Source: Rhodoluna lacicola
GTDB taxonomy: Bacteria > Actinomycetota > Actinomycetes > Actinomycetales > Microbacteriaceae
Assembly: GCF_000699505.1 (NCBI RefSeq)
Contig: NZ_CP007490.1
Location: 744,001 to 808,000, forward strand
DNA length: 64,000 nucleotides
Direction: 5' to 3'
Positions within the stretch are counted from its first letter, which is position 1. Every line of letters starts with the position of its first letter. The position numbers and the translations under genes are program-made. Below the pieces are notes generated by a model. That model saw only the letters and a program-made list of their open reading frames with translations. It searched no databases and was not told the DNA's origin. Shown here in pieces: positions 1-10,200 of this stretch.

Positions 1-103
1 TCGTAAACCCATTTACCAAGCTACTGCTGACCTAACAATTGATACTTCAGGACATCCACTTGCCCAGACCATTACCGAAATTCGGGAGAGATTGAGTATC
101 TAA
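1..103 (+). CDS. aroK: Shikimate kinase, C-terminal fragment
   Basis: Only the last 33 codons lie in the window (frame starting at base 2, stop TAA at 101-103). The fragment begins RKPIYQATADLTIDTSG, which resembles the shikimate kinase C-terminus, where an Arg-x-Pro-x-Tyr segment is followed by the final strand and helix. The enzyme phosphorylates shikimate with ATP in aromatic amino acid synthesis. The stop overlaps the aroB ATG (TAATG), so the two genes are very likely translationally coupled. The assignment rests on this short fragment plus the adjacent aroB and aroQ. Confidence 0.82.
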   Translation, partial: RKPIYQATADLTIDTSGHPLAQTITEIRERLSI

Positions 104-1182
104 TGAGCGCTGCAAAAACGATTCACGTGAGCGGAGTAGATCCGTACGAGATTTTGATTGGCCGTGCACTTCTGGCTGAGGTGCCTGCCAGCCTTGGCCC
201 ACAGGTAAGCAAGGTGCTTATTGTGCATCCTGTTGCCCTCACAGCATCTGCCGAACTCCTTAGGGAAACTCTGATAGCTGCAGGAGTTGACGCTATCCTC
301 GCGGGTGTGCCAGACAGCGAAGATGCCAAGCGCGTCGAAGTTGCTGCTTTCTGCTGGGGAATCATGGGTAAGGCTGACTTCACCCGAACCGATGCGGTGA
401 TTGGCTTTGGCGGTGGCTCAACCACTGATTTGGCCGGATTTGTTGCTGCAACTTGGTTGCGTGGCGTGAAACTAATTCAAATTCCGACCACCCTGCTTGG
501 AATGGTTGATGCGGCGATTGGTGGCAAGACTGGAATAAACACCAGTGAAGGAAAGAATCTAGTTGGAGTGTTCCACGCACCAGCAAAAGTGATTATTGAC
601 CTAGACACCCTGCAGTCGCTTGCGCGAAACGAAATTCTTGCCGGTTTTGGCGAGGTAGTTAAGTACGGTTTCATTGCTGACCCACGAATTCTTGAACTGA
701 TAGAGGCGGATGTTCCGACTGCAACAGATCCAAGTTCTGCTGTCTTCCAAGAAATCATCGAGCGATCAGTTGCTATCAAGGCACGGGTGGTTGGAGAGGA
801 TTTCAAAGAGGCCGGGCTGCGTGAGATTTTGAATTACGGCCACACTCTAGGGCACGCGATTGAGCATGCCGAGCGTTATAAATGGCGTCACGGTGCTGCC
901 ATTTCTATCGGCATGGTTTTTGTGGCCGAGCTTGCCCGCCTTGCTGGGCGCCTAAGTGATGAAGTCGTCGATCGACACCGATCTGTGCTGACTCTGCTTG
1001 GATTGCCAATCGCATACTCTGCAGATAAATGGAATCAGTTGCTAGAAACGATGCAACGTGACAAGAAAACCCGATCGGGTACGTTGCGTTTTGTGGTGCT
1101 AGACGACTTGGCCAAGCCAACCATCATGAGCGCGCCAACTCCAGAAATGCTGCACGCAGCCTTCCAAGAAATCGTTGCCTAG
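103..1182 (+). CDS. aroB: 3-dehydroquinate synthase
   Basis: Converts 3-deoxy-D-arabino-heptulosonate 7-phosphate to 3-dehydroquinate, the second shikimate-pathway step, using NAD and a divalent metal. The 359-residue length is normal for the family. The NAD-binding glycine segment GFGGGSTTDLAG lies at about residues 101-112. It is followed by IPTTLLGMVDAAIGGKTG (about 127-144), then by an EVVKYG segment and the metal-ligand histidines in NYGHTLGHAIEH. The ATG overlaps the aroK stop by one base. The gene ends 15 bases before aroQ, whose probable promoter begins just after the aroB stop. Confidence 0.97.
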   Translation: MSAAKTIHVSGVDPYEILIGRALLAEVPASLGPQVSKVLIVHPVALTASAELLRETLIAAGVDAILAGVPDSEDAKRVEVAAFCWGIMGKADFTRTDAVIGFGGGSTTDLAGFVAATWLRGVKLIQIPTTLLGMVDAAIGGKTGINTSEGKNLVGVFHAPAKVIIDLDTLQSLARNEILAGFGEVVKYGFIADPRILELIEADVPTATDPSSAVFQEIIERSVAIKARVVGEDFKEAGLREILNYGHTLGHAIEHAERYKWRHGAAISIGMVFVAELARLAGRLSDEVVDRHRSVLTLLGLPIAYSADKWNQLLETMQRDKKTRSGTLRFVVLDDLAKPTIMSAPTPEMLHAAFQEIVA

Positions 1183-1185
1183 CGC

Positions 1186-1197
1186 TAACCTAGAGAC
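1186..1197 (+). promoter_or_regulatory. Probable leaderless promoter -10 of aroQ
   Basis: TAACCT (1186-1191) sits exactly 6 bases before the aroQ ATG at 1198. This is the distance expected if transcription starts on the A of the start codon. No convincing -35 box is visible, and only a weak AGAG could act as a ribosome binding site. The same spacing recurs upstream of several other genes in this window. Confidence 0.5.
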
Positions 1198-1632
1198 ATG
1201 CAGAAAGTATTGGTCTTAAATGGCCCAAACCTTGGCCGCCTTGGGTCTCGAGAACCAGACATCTACGGTGCCCTTGATTTTTCTGAGCTAACTGCGGCGG
1301 TTGAATCGGCTGCCACAAAGTTGGGTCTAAGCGCAGATGTTCGACAGACTGACAGCGAAAGCGAACTCATCGCTTGGATCCATGAGGCTGTTGACGCTCA
1401 ACAAAACGTGATCTTGAATCCGGCCGCCTTCACTCACTACTCATACTCCCTGCGAGATGCAGCCGTGCAAATTACCAAGGCTGGTTTGAAATTAATCGAG
1501 GTTCATCTGAGCAACCCACACACCCGTGAGGAATTCCGCCACACCAGTGTCATTTCTGGTGTTGCCACCGGAGTTATCGCAGGCTTTGGTTCGGATTCTT
1601 ACCTGTTAGCGCTTGCACAACTAGCCAAATAA
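1198..1632 (+). CDS. aroQ: 3-dehydroquinate dehydratase, type II
   Basis: Dehydrates 3-dehydroquinate to 3-dehydroshikimate. The 144-residue size and sequence are typical of the small dodecameric type II enzyme, not the Schiff-base type I. The N-terminal NGPNLGRLGSREP loop (residues 8-20) is followed by the Tyr of DIYG. NPAAFTHYS lies near residues 74-82 and EVHLSNPHTREEFRH near 96-110; these carry the substrate-binding Asn and His residues. It follows aroB closely but appears to have its own start signal, with a -10-like box 6 bases before the ATG. It completes the three-gene shikimate block at the window edge. Confidence 0.97.
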   Translation: MQKVLVLNGPNLGRLGSREPDIYGALDFSELTAAVESAATKLGLSADVRQTDSESELIAWIHEAVDAQQNVILNPAAFTHYSYSLRDAAVQITKAGLKLIEVHLSNPHTREEFRHTSVISGVATGVIAGFGSDSYLLALAQLAK

Positions 1633-1728
1633 GCGCTGGATGGCCTGTCTTGGGCCACTAGAATTGGGTAAGTTATTGCGCTTCGAGCGCATCCGAATTC
1701 GCTAAAAATTGAAACGAGTGATTGCGTC
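1633..1728 (+). promoter_or_regulatory. efp promoter and leader with two hairpins
   Basis: This 96-base gap between aroQ and efp contains a -10-like TAGAAT at 1659-1664 without an obvious -35 box. A TGGCC/GGCCA inverted repeat (1641-1645 with 1653-1657) lies just before it. A perfect GCGCT/AGCGC hairpin (1678-1682 with 1686-1690) lies inside the presumed efp leader. A GAGTG ribosome-binding segment precedes the efp ATG. The function of the hairpins is not known to me. Confidence 0.4.
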
Positions 1729-2292
1729 ATGGCAACTTCAAACGACCTAAAAAACGGAATGGTCCTAAACATCGAAGGTCAGCTTTGGGCTGTGACCGAA
1801 TTCCAGCACGTCAAGCCGGGTAAGGGAGCAGCCTTTGTTCGCTCAAAGTTGAAGAACGTGCTCACCGGCAAAGTGGTCGAGAAGACCTTTAACGCAGGCG
1901 TAAAGGTAGAAGTTGCAACTGTCGATAAACGTGACATGACCTACCTCTACAACGATGGCGAGGGCTACGTTTTCATGGACAAGGACACTTACGATCAAGT
2001 CACCTTGCCAGAGGCTGTTGTTGGCGATGCAGTCAATTACATGCTCGAAAATCAAGAAGCAACTGTCGCTATGCACGAGGGCAACCCAATCTACGTTGAA
2101 CTTCCAGCCTCTGTTGTGCTTGAAGTCACATACACCGAGCCTGGCTTGCAGGGTGACCGCTCAAGCGGAGGTACCAAGCCAGCAACCGTTGAAACAGGTT
2201 TGCAGATTCAGGTTCCACTATTTCTTGAGAACAACACCAAGGTCCGTGTGGATACCCGCACCGGTGATTACCTTGGTCGCGTTACCGACTAA
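1729..2292 (+). CDS. efp: Translation elongation factor P
   Basis: EF-P binds between the ribosomal P and E sites and relieves stalling at consecutive prolines. The 187-residue protein has the usual three beta-barrel domains: an N-terminal KOW-like domain and two OB-like domains. The tip loop reads VKPGKGAAF, with the lysine that is modified in some bacteria at position 32. The C-terminal signature TGDYLGRV is present. The adjacent nusB begins 3 bases after the stop, so the two are probably co-transcribed. No EF-P modification gene is seen in this window. Confidence 0.97.
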   Translation: MATSNDLKNGMVLNIEGQLWAVTEFQHVKPGKGAAFVRSKLKNVLTGKVVEKTFNAGVKVEVATVDKRDMTYLYNDGEGYVFMDKDTYDQVTLPEAVVGDAVNYMLENQEATVAMHEGNPIYVELPASVVLEVTYTEPGLQGDRSSGGTKPATVETGLQIQVPLFLENNTKVRVDTRTGDYLGRVTD

Positions 2293-2295
2293 TCG

Positions 2296-2715
2296 GTGAG
2301 CGCCAGAACTAAGGCTCGCAAACGCGCTGTTGACGCTGTTTTTGCAGCCGATCTTCGAAAGATTTCGCCACTTACCCTCTTAGATGATGTAGCCGAATTG
2401 GCTGCAGATCGCCAAAACCAGGACGCTATTTTCGGCTATGCCCGAGACATCGTTCAAGGCGTAGTTGATCACCATGAAGAAATCGATGATCTGTTGGAGA
2501 CCTTTTCACAGGGCTGGGCGTTGGATCGCATGCCTAATCTAGACCGCGCAATTCTTCGAGTTGCCGTATGGGAGATCCTTCACAATCCAGACGTTCCAGA
2601 CGCCGTGGCAGTGAATGAGGCCGTCGAGATGGCTAAAGAACTCTCCACCGATGATTCGGGTTCATTTGTGAATGGTCTACTGTCGCGAATAGCCTCTACA
2701 AAAACCGCTAACTAA
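2296..2715 (+). CDS. nusB: Transcription antitermination factor NusB
   Basis: NusB binds boxA RNA with S10 (NusE) and supports antitermination on rRNA operons. The 139-residue all-helical protein begins with the Arg/Lys-rich segment SARTKARKRAVDAVF, typical of the RNA-binding N-terminus. It ends with DSGSFVNGLLSRIA, matching the conserved FVNG(V/L)L helix. The GTG start at 2296 lies 3 bases after the efp stop, and a ribosome site would have to sit inside the end of efp. The order efp-nusB-pyrR is common in actinobacteria. Confidence 0.95.
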   Translation: MSARTKARKRAVDAVFAADLRKISPLTLLDDVAELAADRQNQDAIFGYARDIVQGVVDHHEEIDDLLETFSQGWALDRMPNLDRAILRVAVWEILHNPDVPDAVAVNEAVEMAKELSTDDSGSFVNGLLSRIASTKTAN

Positions 2716-2751
2716 CTGCTGTTGCCAGGTGATTTCCATCTAGTGGCCTGC

Positions 2752-2757
2752 TAGAAT
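2752..2757 (+). promoter_or_regulatory. Candidate -10 box of the pyr operon
   Basis: TAGAAT at 2752-2757 is the best -10-like hexamer in the nusB-pyrR gap. No TTGACA-like -35 box is found at 16-18 bases upstream. Transcription from here would give a leader of roughly 45 bases that includes the PyrR-binding loop. Confidence 0.4.
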
Positions 2758-2778
2758 TTTACAAACATCCTTTAAAGA

Positions 2779-2804
2779 CCGTCCAGAGAGGCGGAGAAGG
2801 AGGT
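2779..2804 (+). promoter_or_regulatory. PyrR-binding RNA loop next to the pyrR ribosome binding site
   Basis: The segment GTCCAGAGAGGC (2781-2792) matches the known PyrR-binding hairpin consensus (ARUCCNGAGAGGY). It is closed by CCG (2779-2781) pairing with CGG (2792-2794). The strong Shine-Dalgarno AAGGAGG (2797-2803) follows within 3 bases, and the GTG start is at 2809. There is no antiterminator/terminator pair as in Bacillus. The layout therefore points to translational repression by UMP-bound PyrR, as described for the Mycobacterium smegmatis pyr leader. Confidence 0.8.
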
Positions 2805-2808
2805 GGGC

Positions 2809-3378
2809 GTGTCCGCACGCACCGTCTTGAGTAGTGAAGATATAGATCGCGCTGTCACACGCATCGCTCACGAAATTCTTGAAGCCAACACTGCAGTTCA
2901 GAAGAGTTCAGCGCAGAAGAATGGCACCAAAGACCTGATTATTCTTGGAATCCCAACCAGGGGGGTTCTACTCGCCGAGCGTATCGCTGCGGTAATCGCC
3001 AAGGCAGAGCCGAATGCAGATATTTCAAACATTCTTGGTCGATTAGACATCACCATGTATCGAGATGATCTAGCGGCAAACCCCACTAGGGCTGTAACTG
3101 AGACCCAAATTCCGAAGCAGGGAATTGATGACAAGGTCGTGGTCTTGGTGGATGACGTATTGTTCAGCGGTCGAACCATTCGTGCGGCCCTTGATGCGCT
3201 TGGTGAGTATGGTCGCCCCCGAGCGGTAAAACTTGCAGTCCTGGTTGACAGAGGCCATCGTGAACTTCCAATCCGCGCTGATTTCGTAGGTAAAAATCTT
3301 CCAACCGCTCGTGAAGAGCGAATCAATGTGAATCTCTCGGAGACCGATTCCCAAAATGCGGTGGTGATTGAATCTTGA
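2809..3378 (+). CDS. pyrR: Bifunctional pyr operon regulator / uracil phosphoribosyltransferase
   Basis: PyrR senses UMP/UTP, binds pyr leader RNA, and has weak uracil phosphoribosyltransferase activity. The PRPP-binding loop [19 protein letters not shown] is clear near residues 108-126. The earlier [12 protein letters not shown] segment and the final [15 protein letters not shown] segment are also typical of the family. I take GTG at 2809 as the start because the in-frame GTG at 2803 overlaps the Shine-Dalgarno sequence itself. The stop overlaps the pyrB TTG start. It is the first gene of the pyrimidine operon and probably controls its own translation through the loop just upstream. Confidence 0.95.
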   Translation: MSARTVLSSEDIDRAVTRIAHEILEANTAVQKSSAQKNGTKDLIILGIPTRGVLLAERIAAVIAKAEPNADISNILGRLDITMYRDDLAANPTRAVTETQIPKQGIDDKVVVLVDDVLFSGRTIRAALDALGEYGRPRAVKLAVLVDRGHRELPIRADFVGKNLPTAREERINVNLSETDSQNAVVIES

Positions 3379-4334
3379 AAAATCTACTCTCTGCAGCTGA
3401 TCTAAACCGTGAGGCCGCCATCGAGATTCTAGACATTGCCGAGGAAATGGCTGGAGTTAATCACCGCGACATCAAGAAACTTCCAACTCTTCGCGGAAAA
3501 ACAGTCGTCAACCTATTCTTTGAAGACTCAACACGCACTCGCATTTCTTTCGAACTGGCCGAGAAGCGACTTTCAGCAGATGTTATTAACTTCACGGCTA
3601 AGGGCTCCAGCGTTTCTAAAGGGGAGAGCCTCAAAGACACCGCCCAAACACTAGAGGCCATGGGTGCAGATGCCGTAGTGATTAGACACTCGGCATCGGG
3701 TGCCGCTTACAAGCTTGCTCATTCAGGTTGGATCAACGGCAGCATCATCAATGCCGGTGATGGAACACACGAACACCCAACCCAGGCACTTTTGGATGCA
3801 TTCACGATGCGCAAGCGCATTCACGGGGACTCTTCACTTGGTAAGGATTTGGATGGAGTAAATGTTGCAATAGTTGGCGACATCTTGCACTCAAGAGTTG
3901 CCCGGTCAAATCTGATTTTGCTCAATACTTTGGGTGCGCAGGTTCACTTTATTGCTCCACCAACTTTGCTTCCGGCAAACTTAAGCCGCTTAAGTGCAGA
4001 ACTGCACTACTCACTTGATGACGCGATCGAGTCCGAAAATCTTGACGTTGTGATGATGCTTCGAATCCAGACTGAGCGCATGAACGCTTCTTACTTTCCG
4101 TCAGAGCGTGAATACTCACGTATCTGGGGATTCAACGCGCAACGCTTGGCCAAACTAAAAAGCAGTGCAATCGTGATGCACCCAGGACCGATGAACCGTG
4201 GACTTGAGATCGACGCGATTTCTGCTGATTCGCCTCAGTCAACAGTTTTAGAGCAGGTTACAAACGGAGTCTCTGTGCGAATGGCTGTACTTTACGCACT
4301 CTTGTCAGGTGAAAGGAACACCAATGCCAACTAA
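3375..4334 (+). CDS. pyrB: Aspartate carbamoyltransferase catalytic subunit
   Basis: Joins carbamoyl phosphate and aspartate to form carbamoyl aspartate, the first committed pyrimidine step. The 319-residue chain carries the carbamoyl-phosphate loop STRTR (residues 52-56) and [10 protein letters not shown] (from 134). No pyrI regulatory subunit is present, as expected for the actinobacterial type. The TTG start at 3375 overlaps the pyrR stop (TTGA) and has GGTGGTGA upstream. The 3' end overlaps pyrC by 11 bases, indicating coupled translation. Confidence 0.96.
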   Translation: MKNLLSAADLNREAAIEILDIAEEMAGVNHRDIKKLPTLRGKTVVNLFFEDSTRTRISFELAEKRLSADVINFTAKGSSVSKGESLKDTAQTLEAMGADAVVIRHSASGAAYKLAHSGWINGSIINAGDGTHEHPTQALLDAFTMRKRIHGDSSLGKDLDGVNVAIVGDILHSRVARSNLILLNTLGAQVHFIAPPTLLPANLSRLSAELHYSLDDAIESENLDVVMMLRIQTERMNASYFPSEREYSRIWGFNAQRLAKLKSSAIVMHPGPMNRGLEIDAISADSPQSTVLEQVTNGVSVRMAVLYALLSGERNTNAN

Positions 4335-5619
4335 CTACGTTCTAAAGAATGCTCAACTTGCGGATGGCAGTGTTCAGGACATTCAAATTCAAGACGAAAA
4401 GATTGTTGCGGTTGGGAAATCGCTCCGCGCAGACGAAACGATTGACTGCACCGGCCTAGTGGCCTTGCCCGGTTTCGTGGATCTACACACTCACTTGCGC
4501 GAGCCAGGTTTCGAACAAAGTGAGACAGTATTAACCGGAACCCAATCTGCTGCTCTTGGTGGTTTCACCGCTGTGCACGCCATGGCAAACACCATGCCAG
4601 TTGCTGACACCGCCGGAGTCGTTGAACAGGTTGCATCGCTGGGTAAGGAAGCTGGTTATGCCGATGTTTACCCAATCGGTGCGGTGACTGTTGGGCTAGA
4701 GGGAAAGCAGTTGGCCGAACTGGGGGCCATGGCTAATTCAAAAGCAAAAGTAAGAGTCTTCTCGGACGATGGAAAATGTGTTCACGATCCGGTCATCATG
4801 CGGCGCGCCTTGGAGTACGTCAAGGCATTTGACGGTGTAATTGCGCAGCATGCCCAAGAACCTCGCTTGACCGAGGGCGCTCAGATGCACGAGGGAGCCG
4901 TGAGTGCAGAGCTTGGATTGACTGGTTGGCCCTCGGTTGCCGAGGAATCGATCATTGCGCGAGATGTTCTGTTGGCAGAGCATGTTGATTCTCGAATTCA
5001 CATTTGCCATCTCTCGACTAAGGGATCTGTTGAAATCGTACGATGGGCAAAGGCGCGCGGAATAAAGGTGACCGCAGAGGTAACCCCTCATCATCTATTG
5101 CTGACCGATGACCTCGTCCGCAGCTATGACTCCGTATACAAAGTTAATCCGCCGCTGCGCACTTCAGAAGATGTCACTGCACTCCGAGAAGCACTAATCG
5201 ATGGAACCATCGACATAATCGCCACGGATCACGCACCACACCCAATTGAATCCAAGGACTGCGAATGGAATGCTGCGGCATTTGGAATGCTTGGTCTTGA
5301 AACAGCAGCGTCTATCGCCCAAGAAGTTTTGATCCAAAGTGGCAAGTCCGACTGGAATAGATTCAGTCAGGTATTGTCCAAGAATCCTGCACGGATTGCT
5401 GGAGATCAAGAGCAGGGTCAAGAGATTCAGGCCGGCTCGTTTGCAAACATCGTTTTAATTGACCCAAGGGTAAAGCGCAAAGTGGTGTCCGAGTCCGCGT
5501 CAAAGTCCATTAATTCACCTTTTGTTGGCTTGGAATTACCTGGAAAAATTACTCACACTATTTACCGCGGGTATTTCACGGTTCGCGATTCAATTTTGGC
5601 AGAGCAGGGAAGAAGCTAA
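4324..5619 (+). CDS. pyrC: Dihydroorotase
   Basis: Cyclises carbamoyl aspartate to dihydroorotate. This is a type I dihydroorotase of about 431 residues. Its zinc motifs are [12 protein letters not shown] (HxH at 55-57), the later histidines in AQHAQEP and ICHLST, and the catalytic aspartate in IATDHAPH. I choose ATG 4324 over the in-frame GTG at 4309 because an AAAGGA ribosome site precedes it and [10 protein letters not shown] fits the family start. It overlaps pyrB by 11 bases and its stop overlaps the next gene by one base (TAATG). Confidence 0.95.
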   Translation: MPTNYVLKNAQLADGSVQDIQIQDEKIVAVGKSLRADETIDCTGLVALPGFVDLHTHLREPGFEQSETVLTGTQSAALGGFTAVHAMANTMPVADTAGVVEQVASLGKEAGYADVYPIGAVTVGLEGKQLAELGAMANSKAKVRVFSDDGKCVHDPVIMRRALEYVKAFDGVIAQHAQEPRLTEGAQMHEGAVSAELGLTGWPSVAEESIIARDVLLAEHVDSRIHICHLSTKGSVEIVRWAKARGIKVTAEVTPHHLLLTDDLVRSYDSVYKVNPPLRTSEDVTALREALIDGTIDIIATDHAPHPIESKDCEWNAAAFGMLGLETAASIAQEVLIQSGKSDWNRFSQVLSKNPARIAGDQEQGQEIQAGSFANIVLIDPRVKRKVVSESASKSINSPFVGLELPGKITHTIYRGYFTVRDSILAEQGRS

Positions 5620-6134
5620 TGGCTAAACAATCAATGGCTATCATCAGCCTCGTTCTTTTTTTGTTGTTAGCAGGGCTTGCTATTCGTGCTTGGCGGAAAC
5701 GTGCGGCCGAGCAGGCTGCTGAGTTTTCAGCGCCTCTTGAAGCTCTGGATTTCTTTGGTGAGCTGCTGGCCCAAGCAAATGCCTTTTACGTTGCCACAAC
5801 CAGAGCGGCGAACCATTTAGAGAGAATTAACGCCTACGGCCTTGGAGCAAGAGGGATTTCGCAGGTTTTTGTCTTCACCGAGGGATTGTTGATTGTTCGT
5901 AAAGGAGAACGGCCGTTAGCAATCCAAAGATCCAACCTAGTCAGCGTAGATTTCACTCAGGTTGCTATCGACAAGGCCGTTGAGCGTGACGGCTTGATAT
6001 CGGTGTCTTGGATACACGAGGGCGTTAACTTGGCAACCCAAGTTCGCATATTAGAGCCGAGCGGTCGCTCAGCAATAGCCAATGCATTAGAAGAAATTAT
6101 TGGGACTAACACAAAGAAGAGAGCAGCCAGATGA
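5619..6134 (+). CDS. Membrane-anchored protein of the pyr operon, function unknown
   Basis: A 171-residue protein with one N-terminal transmembrane helix (about residues 5-25), a basic stop-transfer RAWRKR, and a soluble domain of about 140 residues. The soluble part has alternating beta strands ([21 protein letters not shown]) and looks like a PH-type fold, but that is inference. The same slot between pyrC and carA holds a membrane protein in Mycobacterium tuberculosis (Rv1382), as I recall, so its place is conserved. It overlaps pyrC by 1 base and carA by 4, which implies coupled translation. No catalytic motif is visible. Confidence 0.85.
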   Translation: MAKQSMAIISLVLFLLLAGLAIRAWRKRAAEQAAEFSAPLEALDFFGELLAQANAFYVATTRAANHLERINAYGLGARGISQVFVFTEGLLIVRKGERPLAIQRSNLVSVDFTQVAIDKAVERDGLISVSWIHEGVNLATQVRILEPSGRSAIANALEEIIGTNTKKRAAR

Positions 6135-7261
6135 GTCAGGCATTACTTGTACTTGAAGACGGACGCGTATTTAGCGGACAGGCTTACGGGGCGGAAGGCA
6201 AGTCTCTTGGCGAGATAGTGTTCGCGACTGGAATGACTGGATATCAGGAAACACTCACAGACCCTTCTTACGCGGGCCAAATTGTGGTTCAAACTGCGCC
6301 ACACATTGGGAACACCGGAGTAAACGCTCGCGATGAAGAGTCGCAGCGTATTTGGGTTGAAGGGTATGTCGTGCGCGACCCGTCCAGAATCGTTTCAAAC
6401 TTTCGTTCAGAGAGCTCGCTATCAGAGGAACTCAAGAAGTTTGGCGTAGTTGGCATTTCAGGAATTGACACCCGTGCTTTGACTCGTCACCTCCGCACCG
6501 CTGGCTCAATGCGGGGTGGTGTATTTTCTGGAGAGGCCTCCAAGTTTCCCATTGAACAGCTGATCTCTGAAGTTCAGGGCGCAGCAAAAATGAAGGGCCT
6601 CTCACTGAGTGACGTAGTCACAACGGCTGAGAGTTACACAATCCCGGCCGACGGTTCCAAAGTTGGACGAGTAGCCATCGTTGACCTTGGCATCAAGCGT
6701 TCCACTATTGAGCACATGGCAGCTCGTGGTCTAGAGGTTGTGGTTTTTCCAGCTAAGGTCGACTCCAAAACTTTGCTGGCTGCTAATCCTGATGCCGTTT
6801 TTTACTCAAATGGGCCAGGTGATCCGGAAGCAGCTGGGGCACAGGTTGAGGTTTTACGCGAGATTCTTGACAGCAAAGTGCCTTTCTTTGGAATTTGCTT
6901 CGGCAATCAGTTGCTAGGTCGAGCGCTGGGCTTTGAGACCTACAAGTTACCTTTTGGACACCGGGGAATTAATCAACCGGTCATGGATCGCAGAACCGGA
7001 AAAGTTGAAGTCACCGCCCATAACCACGGTTTTGCCGTCAAGGTAGAAGGTGGACCAGAGGTGCAAAGCCCGGCAGGCTATGGGCGAGTCGCTGTAAGTC
7101 ACGTTTCGCTCAATGACGATTGCGTAGAGGGTCTTGAGTGTCTAGACATCCCTGCGTTCTCGGTTCAGTATCACCCAGAGGCCGCGGCAGGTCCACACGA
7201 TTCAAATTATCTATTTGACCGACTGGTCGAACTCATTCAAAAGAACAAGGCGGCTAAGTAA
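6131..7261 (+). CDS. carA: Carbamoyl-phosphate synthase small (glutaminase) subunit
   Basis: Hydrolyses glutamine and channels ammonia to CarB for carbamoyl phosphate synthesis. The N-terminal CarA-specific domain contains [16 protein letters not shown]. The C-terminal class I glutamine amidotransferase domain has the nucleophile elbow FFGICFGNQ (Cys about 256) and the catalytic His-x-Glu as VQYHPEA near residue 340. Length 376 is normal. It overlaps the upstream membrane-protein gene by ATGA and shares one base with carB. Confidence 0.97.
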   Translation: MSQALLVLEDGRVFSGQAYGAEGKSLGEIVFATGMTGYQETLTDPSYAGQIVVQTAPHIGNTGVNARDEESQRIWVEGYVVRDPSRIVSNFRSESSLSEELKKFGVVGISGIDTRALTRHLRTAGSMRGGVFSGEASKFPIEQLISEVQGAAKMKGLSLSDVVTTAESYTIPADGSKVGRVAIVDLGIKRSTIEHMAARGLEVVVFPAKVDSKTLLAANPDAVFYSNGPGDPEAAGAQVEVLREILDSKVPFFGICFGNQLLGRALGFETYKLPFGHRGINQPVMDRRTGKVEVTAHNHGFAVKVEGGPEVQSPAGYGRVAVSHVSLNDDCVEGLECLDIPAFSVQYHPEAAAGPHDSNYLFDRLVELIQKNKAAK

Positions 7262-10200
7262 TGCCAAAGCGCAGTGACATAAAGAGTGTTTTAGTAATCG
7301 GTTCGGGTCCAATCGTTATTGGTCAAGCCTGCGAATTTGACTACTCCGGAACCCAAGCCTGCCGAGTTCTTCGCGCCGAGGGAATTCGAGTGATTTTGGT
7401 TAACTCCAACCCGGCTACCATCATGACCGATCCGGACTTTGCCGATGCCACCTACATCGAACCGATAACACCGCAGGTTATCGAATCAATCATCATCAAG
7501 GAAAAGCCTGACGCAATTCTGCCCACCCTGGGTGGGCAAACTGCACTAAATGCTGCAATGGCATTGCATGAACTTGGGATTTTGGAAAAATACAACGTTG
7601 AACTCATCGGCGCCAAGGTAGATGCGATTAAGAAGGGTGAAGATCGCCAGATATTCAAACAGCTCGTACTTGATGCTGGAGCTGACGTTGCCAAATCTGT
7701 GATCTGTGGCACCGTTGACGAATGCGTTTCCGCAGCCGGTGAACTTGGCTACCCACTCATGGTTCAGCCTTCCTTCACCATGGGTGGTCTTGGTTCCGGC
7801 TTCGCCTACGACGAAGAAGAGCTTCGCAGGATTTGCGAGTCTGGACTTCAGGCTAGCCCCGTGACCCAGGTAATGCTTTCCGAGTCAATCCTGGGCTGGA
7901 AAGAATACGAGCTTGAGTTGATGCGCGACACCAACGACAACTGCGTTGTCGTTTGCTCAATTGAGAACGTAGACCCAGTTGGTGTGCACACCGGCGACTC
8001 AATCACGGTTGCTCCGGCGCTTACTTTGACAGACCGCGAGTACCAGAATCTTCGCGACATCAGCATCGACATCATTCGTGCTGTTGGCGTAGACACCGGC
8101 GGCTGCAACATCCAGTTCGCAGTTGATCCATCGAACGGGCGTGTTGTGGTTATTGAAATGAATCCACGTGTTAGCCGTTCGAGTGCACTTGCCTCGAAGG
8201 CAACCGGTTTTCCAATTGCCAAGATTGCGGCAAAGCTCGCAATCGGCTACACGCTCGATGAGATTCCTAATGACATCACTCGGGTGACTCCGGCCAGCTT
8301 TGAACCTACATTGGACTACATCGTTGTGAAGGTTCCACGATTCGCATTCGAAAAGTTCCCGGCCGCCAACAACACGCTGACTACAACCATGAAGTCCGTG
8401 GGGGAGGCTATGGCAATTGGGCGTAATTACACCCAGGCCCTGCAGAAGGCGTTGCGCAGCCTTGAAAAACGTGGTTCGTCATTCCACTGGGACGGCGCGC
8501 TGGGCAACGTTGCTGAACTGCTGGAGCAAATCAAAACCCCAACCGATGGCCGCATCGTTCAGGTACAACAGGCGCTTCGTGCCGGAGCAACGGCGGCGCA
8601 GGTTTTCGATTCAACCAAGATTGATCCTTGGTTTATTGATCAGATAGTTCTAATTAACGAGATAGCCGCCGACATCGCTGCTGCGCCGTCCCTTGATGAG
8701 ACAGTAATTAGGTTGGCGAAGGATCACGGATTCAGCGATTCACAGATTGCTCAAATTCGTGGTCTCAGTGAACCCGAGGTTCGCGCCATGCGTCATGAGA
8801 TGAAACTTCGACCGGTTTTCAAAACCGTTGATACCTGTGCCGGAGAATTCCCGGCCGAAACTCCATATCACTACAGCACCTACGAAGAGGAGACTGAGGT
8901 TGCGCCTTCTGATCGAAAGAAGGTTGTTATTTTAGGCTCCGGTCCAAATCGAATTGGGCAAGGTGTGGAATTTGATTACAGTTGCGTGCACGCGTCTTTT
9001 GCACTCTCGGAAGCCGGCTATGAAACCATCATGATCAACTGCAACCCAGAGACGGTTTCTACCGATTACGACACCTCGGACCGCCTCTACTTTGAGCCTC
9101 TGACTCTTGAGGATGTGCTTGAAGTCATTCACGCAGAACAGCAGAGTGGTGAGCTCGTTGGAGTGGTCGTGCAACTTGGTGGACAAACCGCTCTTGGACT
9201 TGCAAAAGGCCTTCAGGAGGCCGGTATTCCAATCCTTGGAACATCACCTGATGCTATTGATCTAGCCGAAGAACGCGGTTTGTTCTCGAAAATTCTTGAC
9301 GACGGGGACCTTCTTGCCCCAGCCAACGGAACCGCACTAAATCTCGCCGAGGCAGAGATCATTGCAGCTCGCATCGGTTATCCGGTGCTGGTGCGTCCGT
9401 CATTCGTGCTGGGCGGTCGCGGCATGGAAATTGTTTATGACCAGGCTGGTATTCGCGATTACTTTGATCGAATTGCGGACCAAGGCATTGTTGGACCTAA
9501 CCATCCTCTATTGGTTGATCGATTCCTAGACGATGCAATTGAGATTGACATCGATGCACTTTTCGATGGGACCGATCTATATGTAGGTGGAGTAATGGAG
9601 CACATTGAAGAAGCCGGGATTCACTCCGGTGACTCAAGTTGCACTCTGCCACCGATCACAATGAGCGACTCTCAAATTGCTCGAGTACGTGAAGCAACGC
9701 TTAAGATTGCGCAGGGCATAGGTGTTCGTGGATTGCTCAATGTGCAATTCGCACTTGCTGCTGATGTGCTCTACGTCCTTGAGGCAAACCCGCGCGCGTC
9801 TAGAACAGTCCCATTCGTATCTAAAGCTCTTGGTATAACCTTGGCCAAGGCCGCCTCTTTGGTCATGGTTGGTAGAACCATCAAGGAGCTCGTCAGTGAA
9901 GGCCACCTTCCTGAAAAGGACGGAACGTACATTCCAGCCGGCGCTCCGATTGCAGTGAAAGAAGCGGTGTTGCCCTTCAAGCGCTTCGCAACTAAGGATG
10001 GGCGGTTTGTAGATTCCCTGCTGGGTCCTGAAATGCGTTCAACCGGTGAGGTGATGGGAATTGATGTTGATTTCCCAAAGGCGTTTGCAAAGAGCCAATC
10101 AGCTGCCGGCAGTGCGCTGCCAGTATCGGGAAGCATATTCATATCCGTTTCGGATCGTGACAAGCCGCAGGTAATTTTGCCTGTTCGCCGTCTTCAACAA

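Noticed and set aside
2803-2808. GTG 2803 as the pyrR start
   Set aside because: It overlaps the AAGGAGG ribosome site itself; GTG 2809 has proper spacing.
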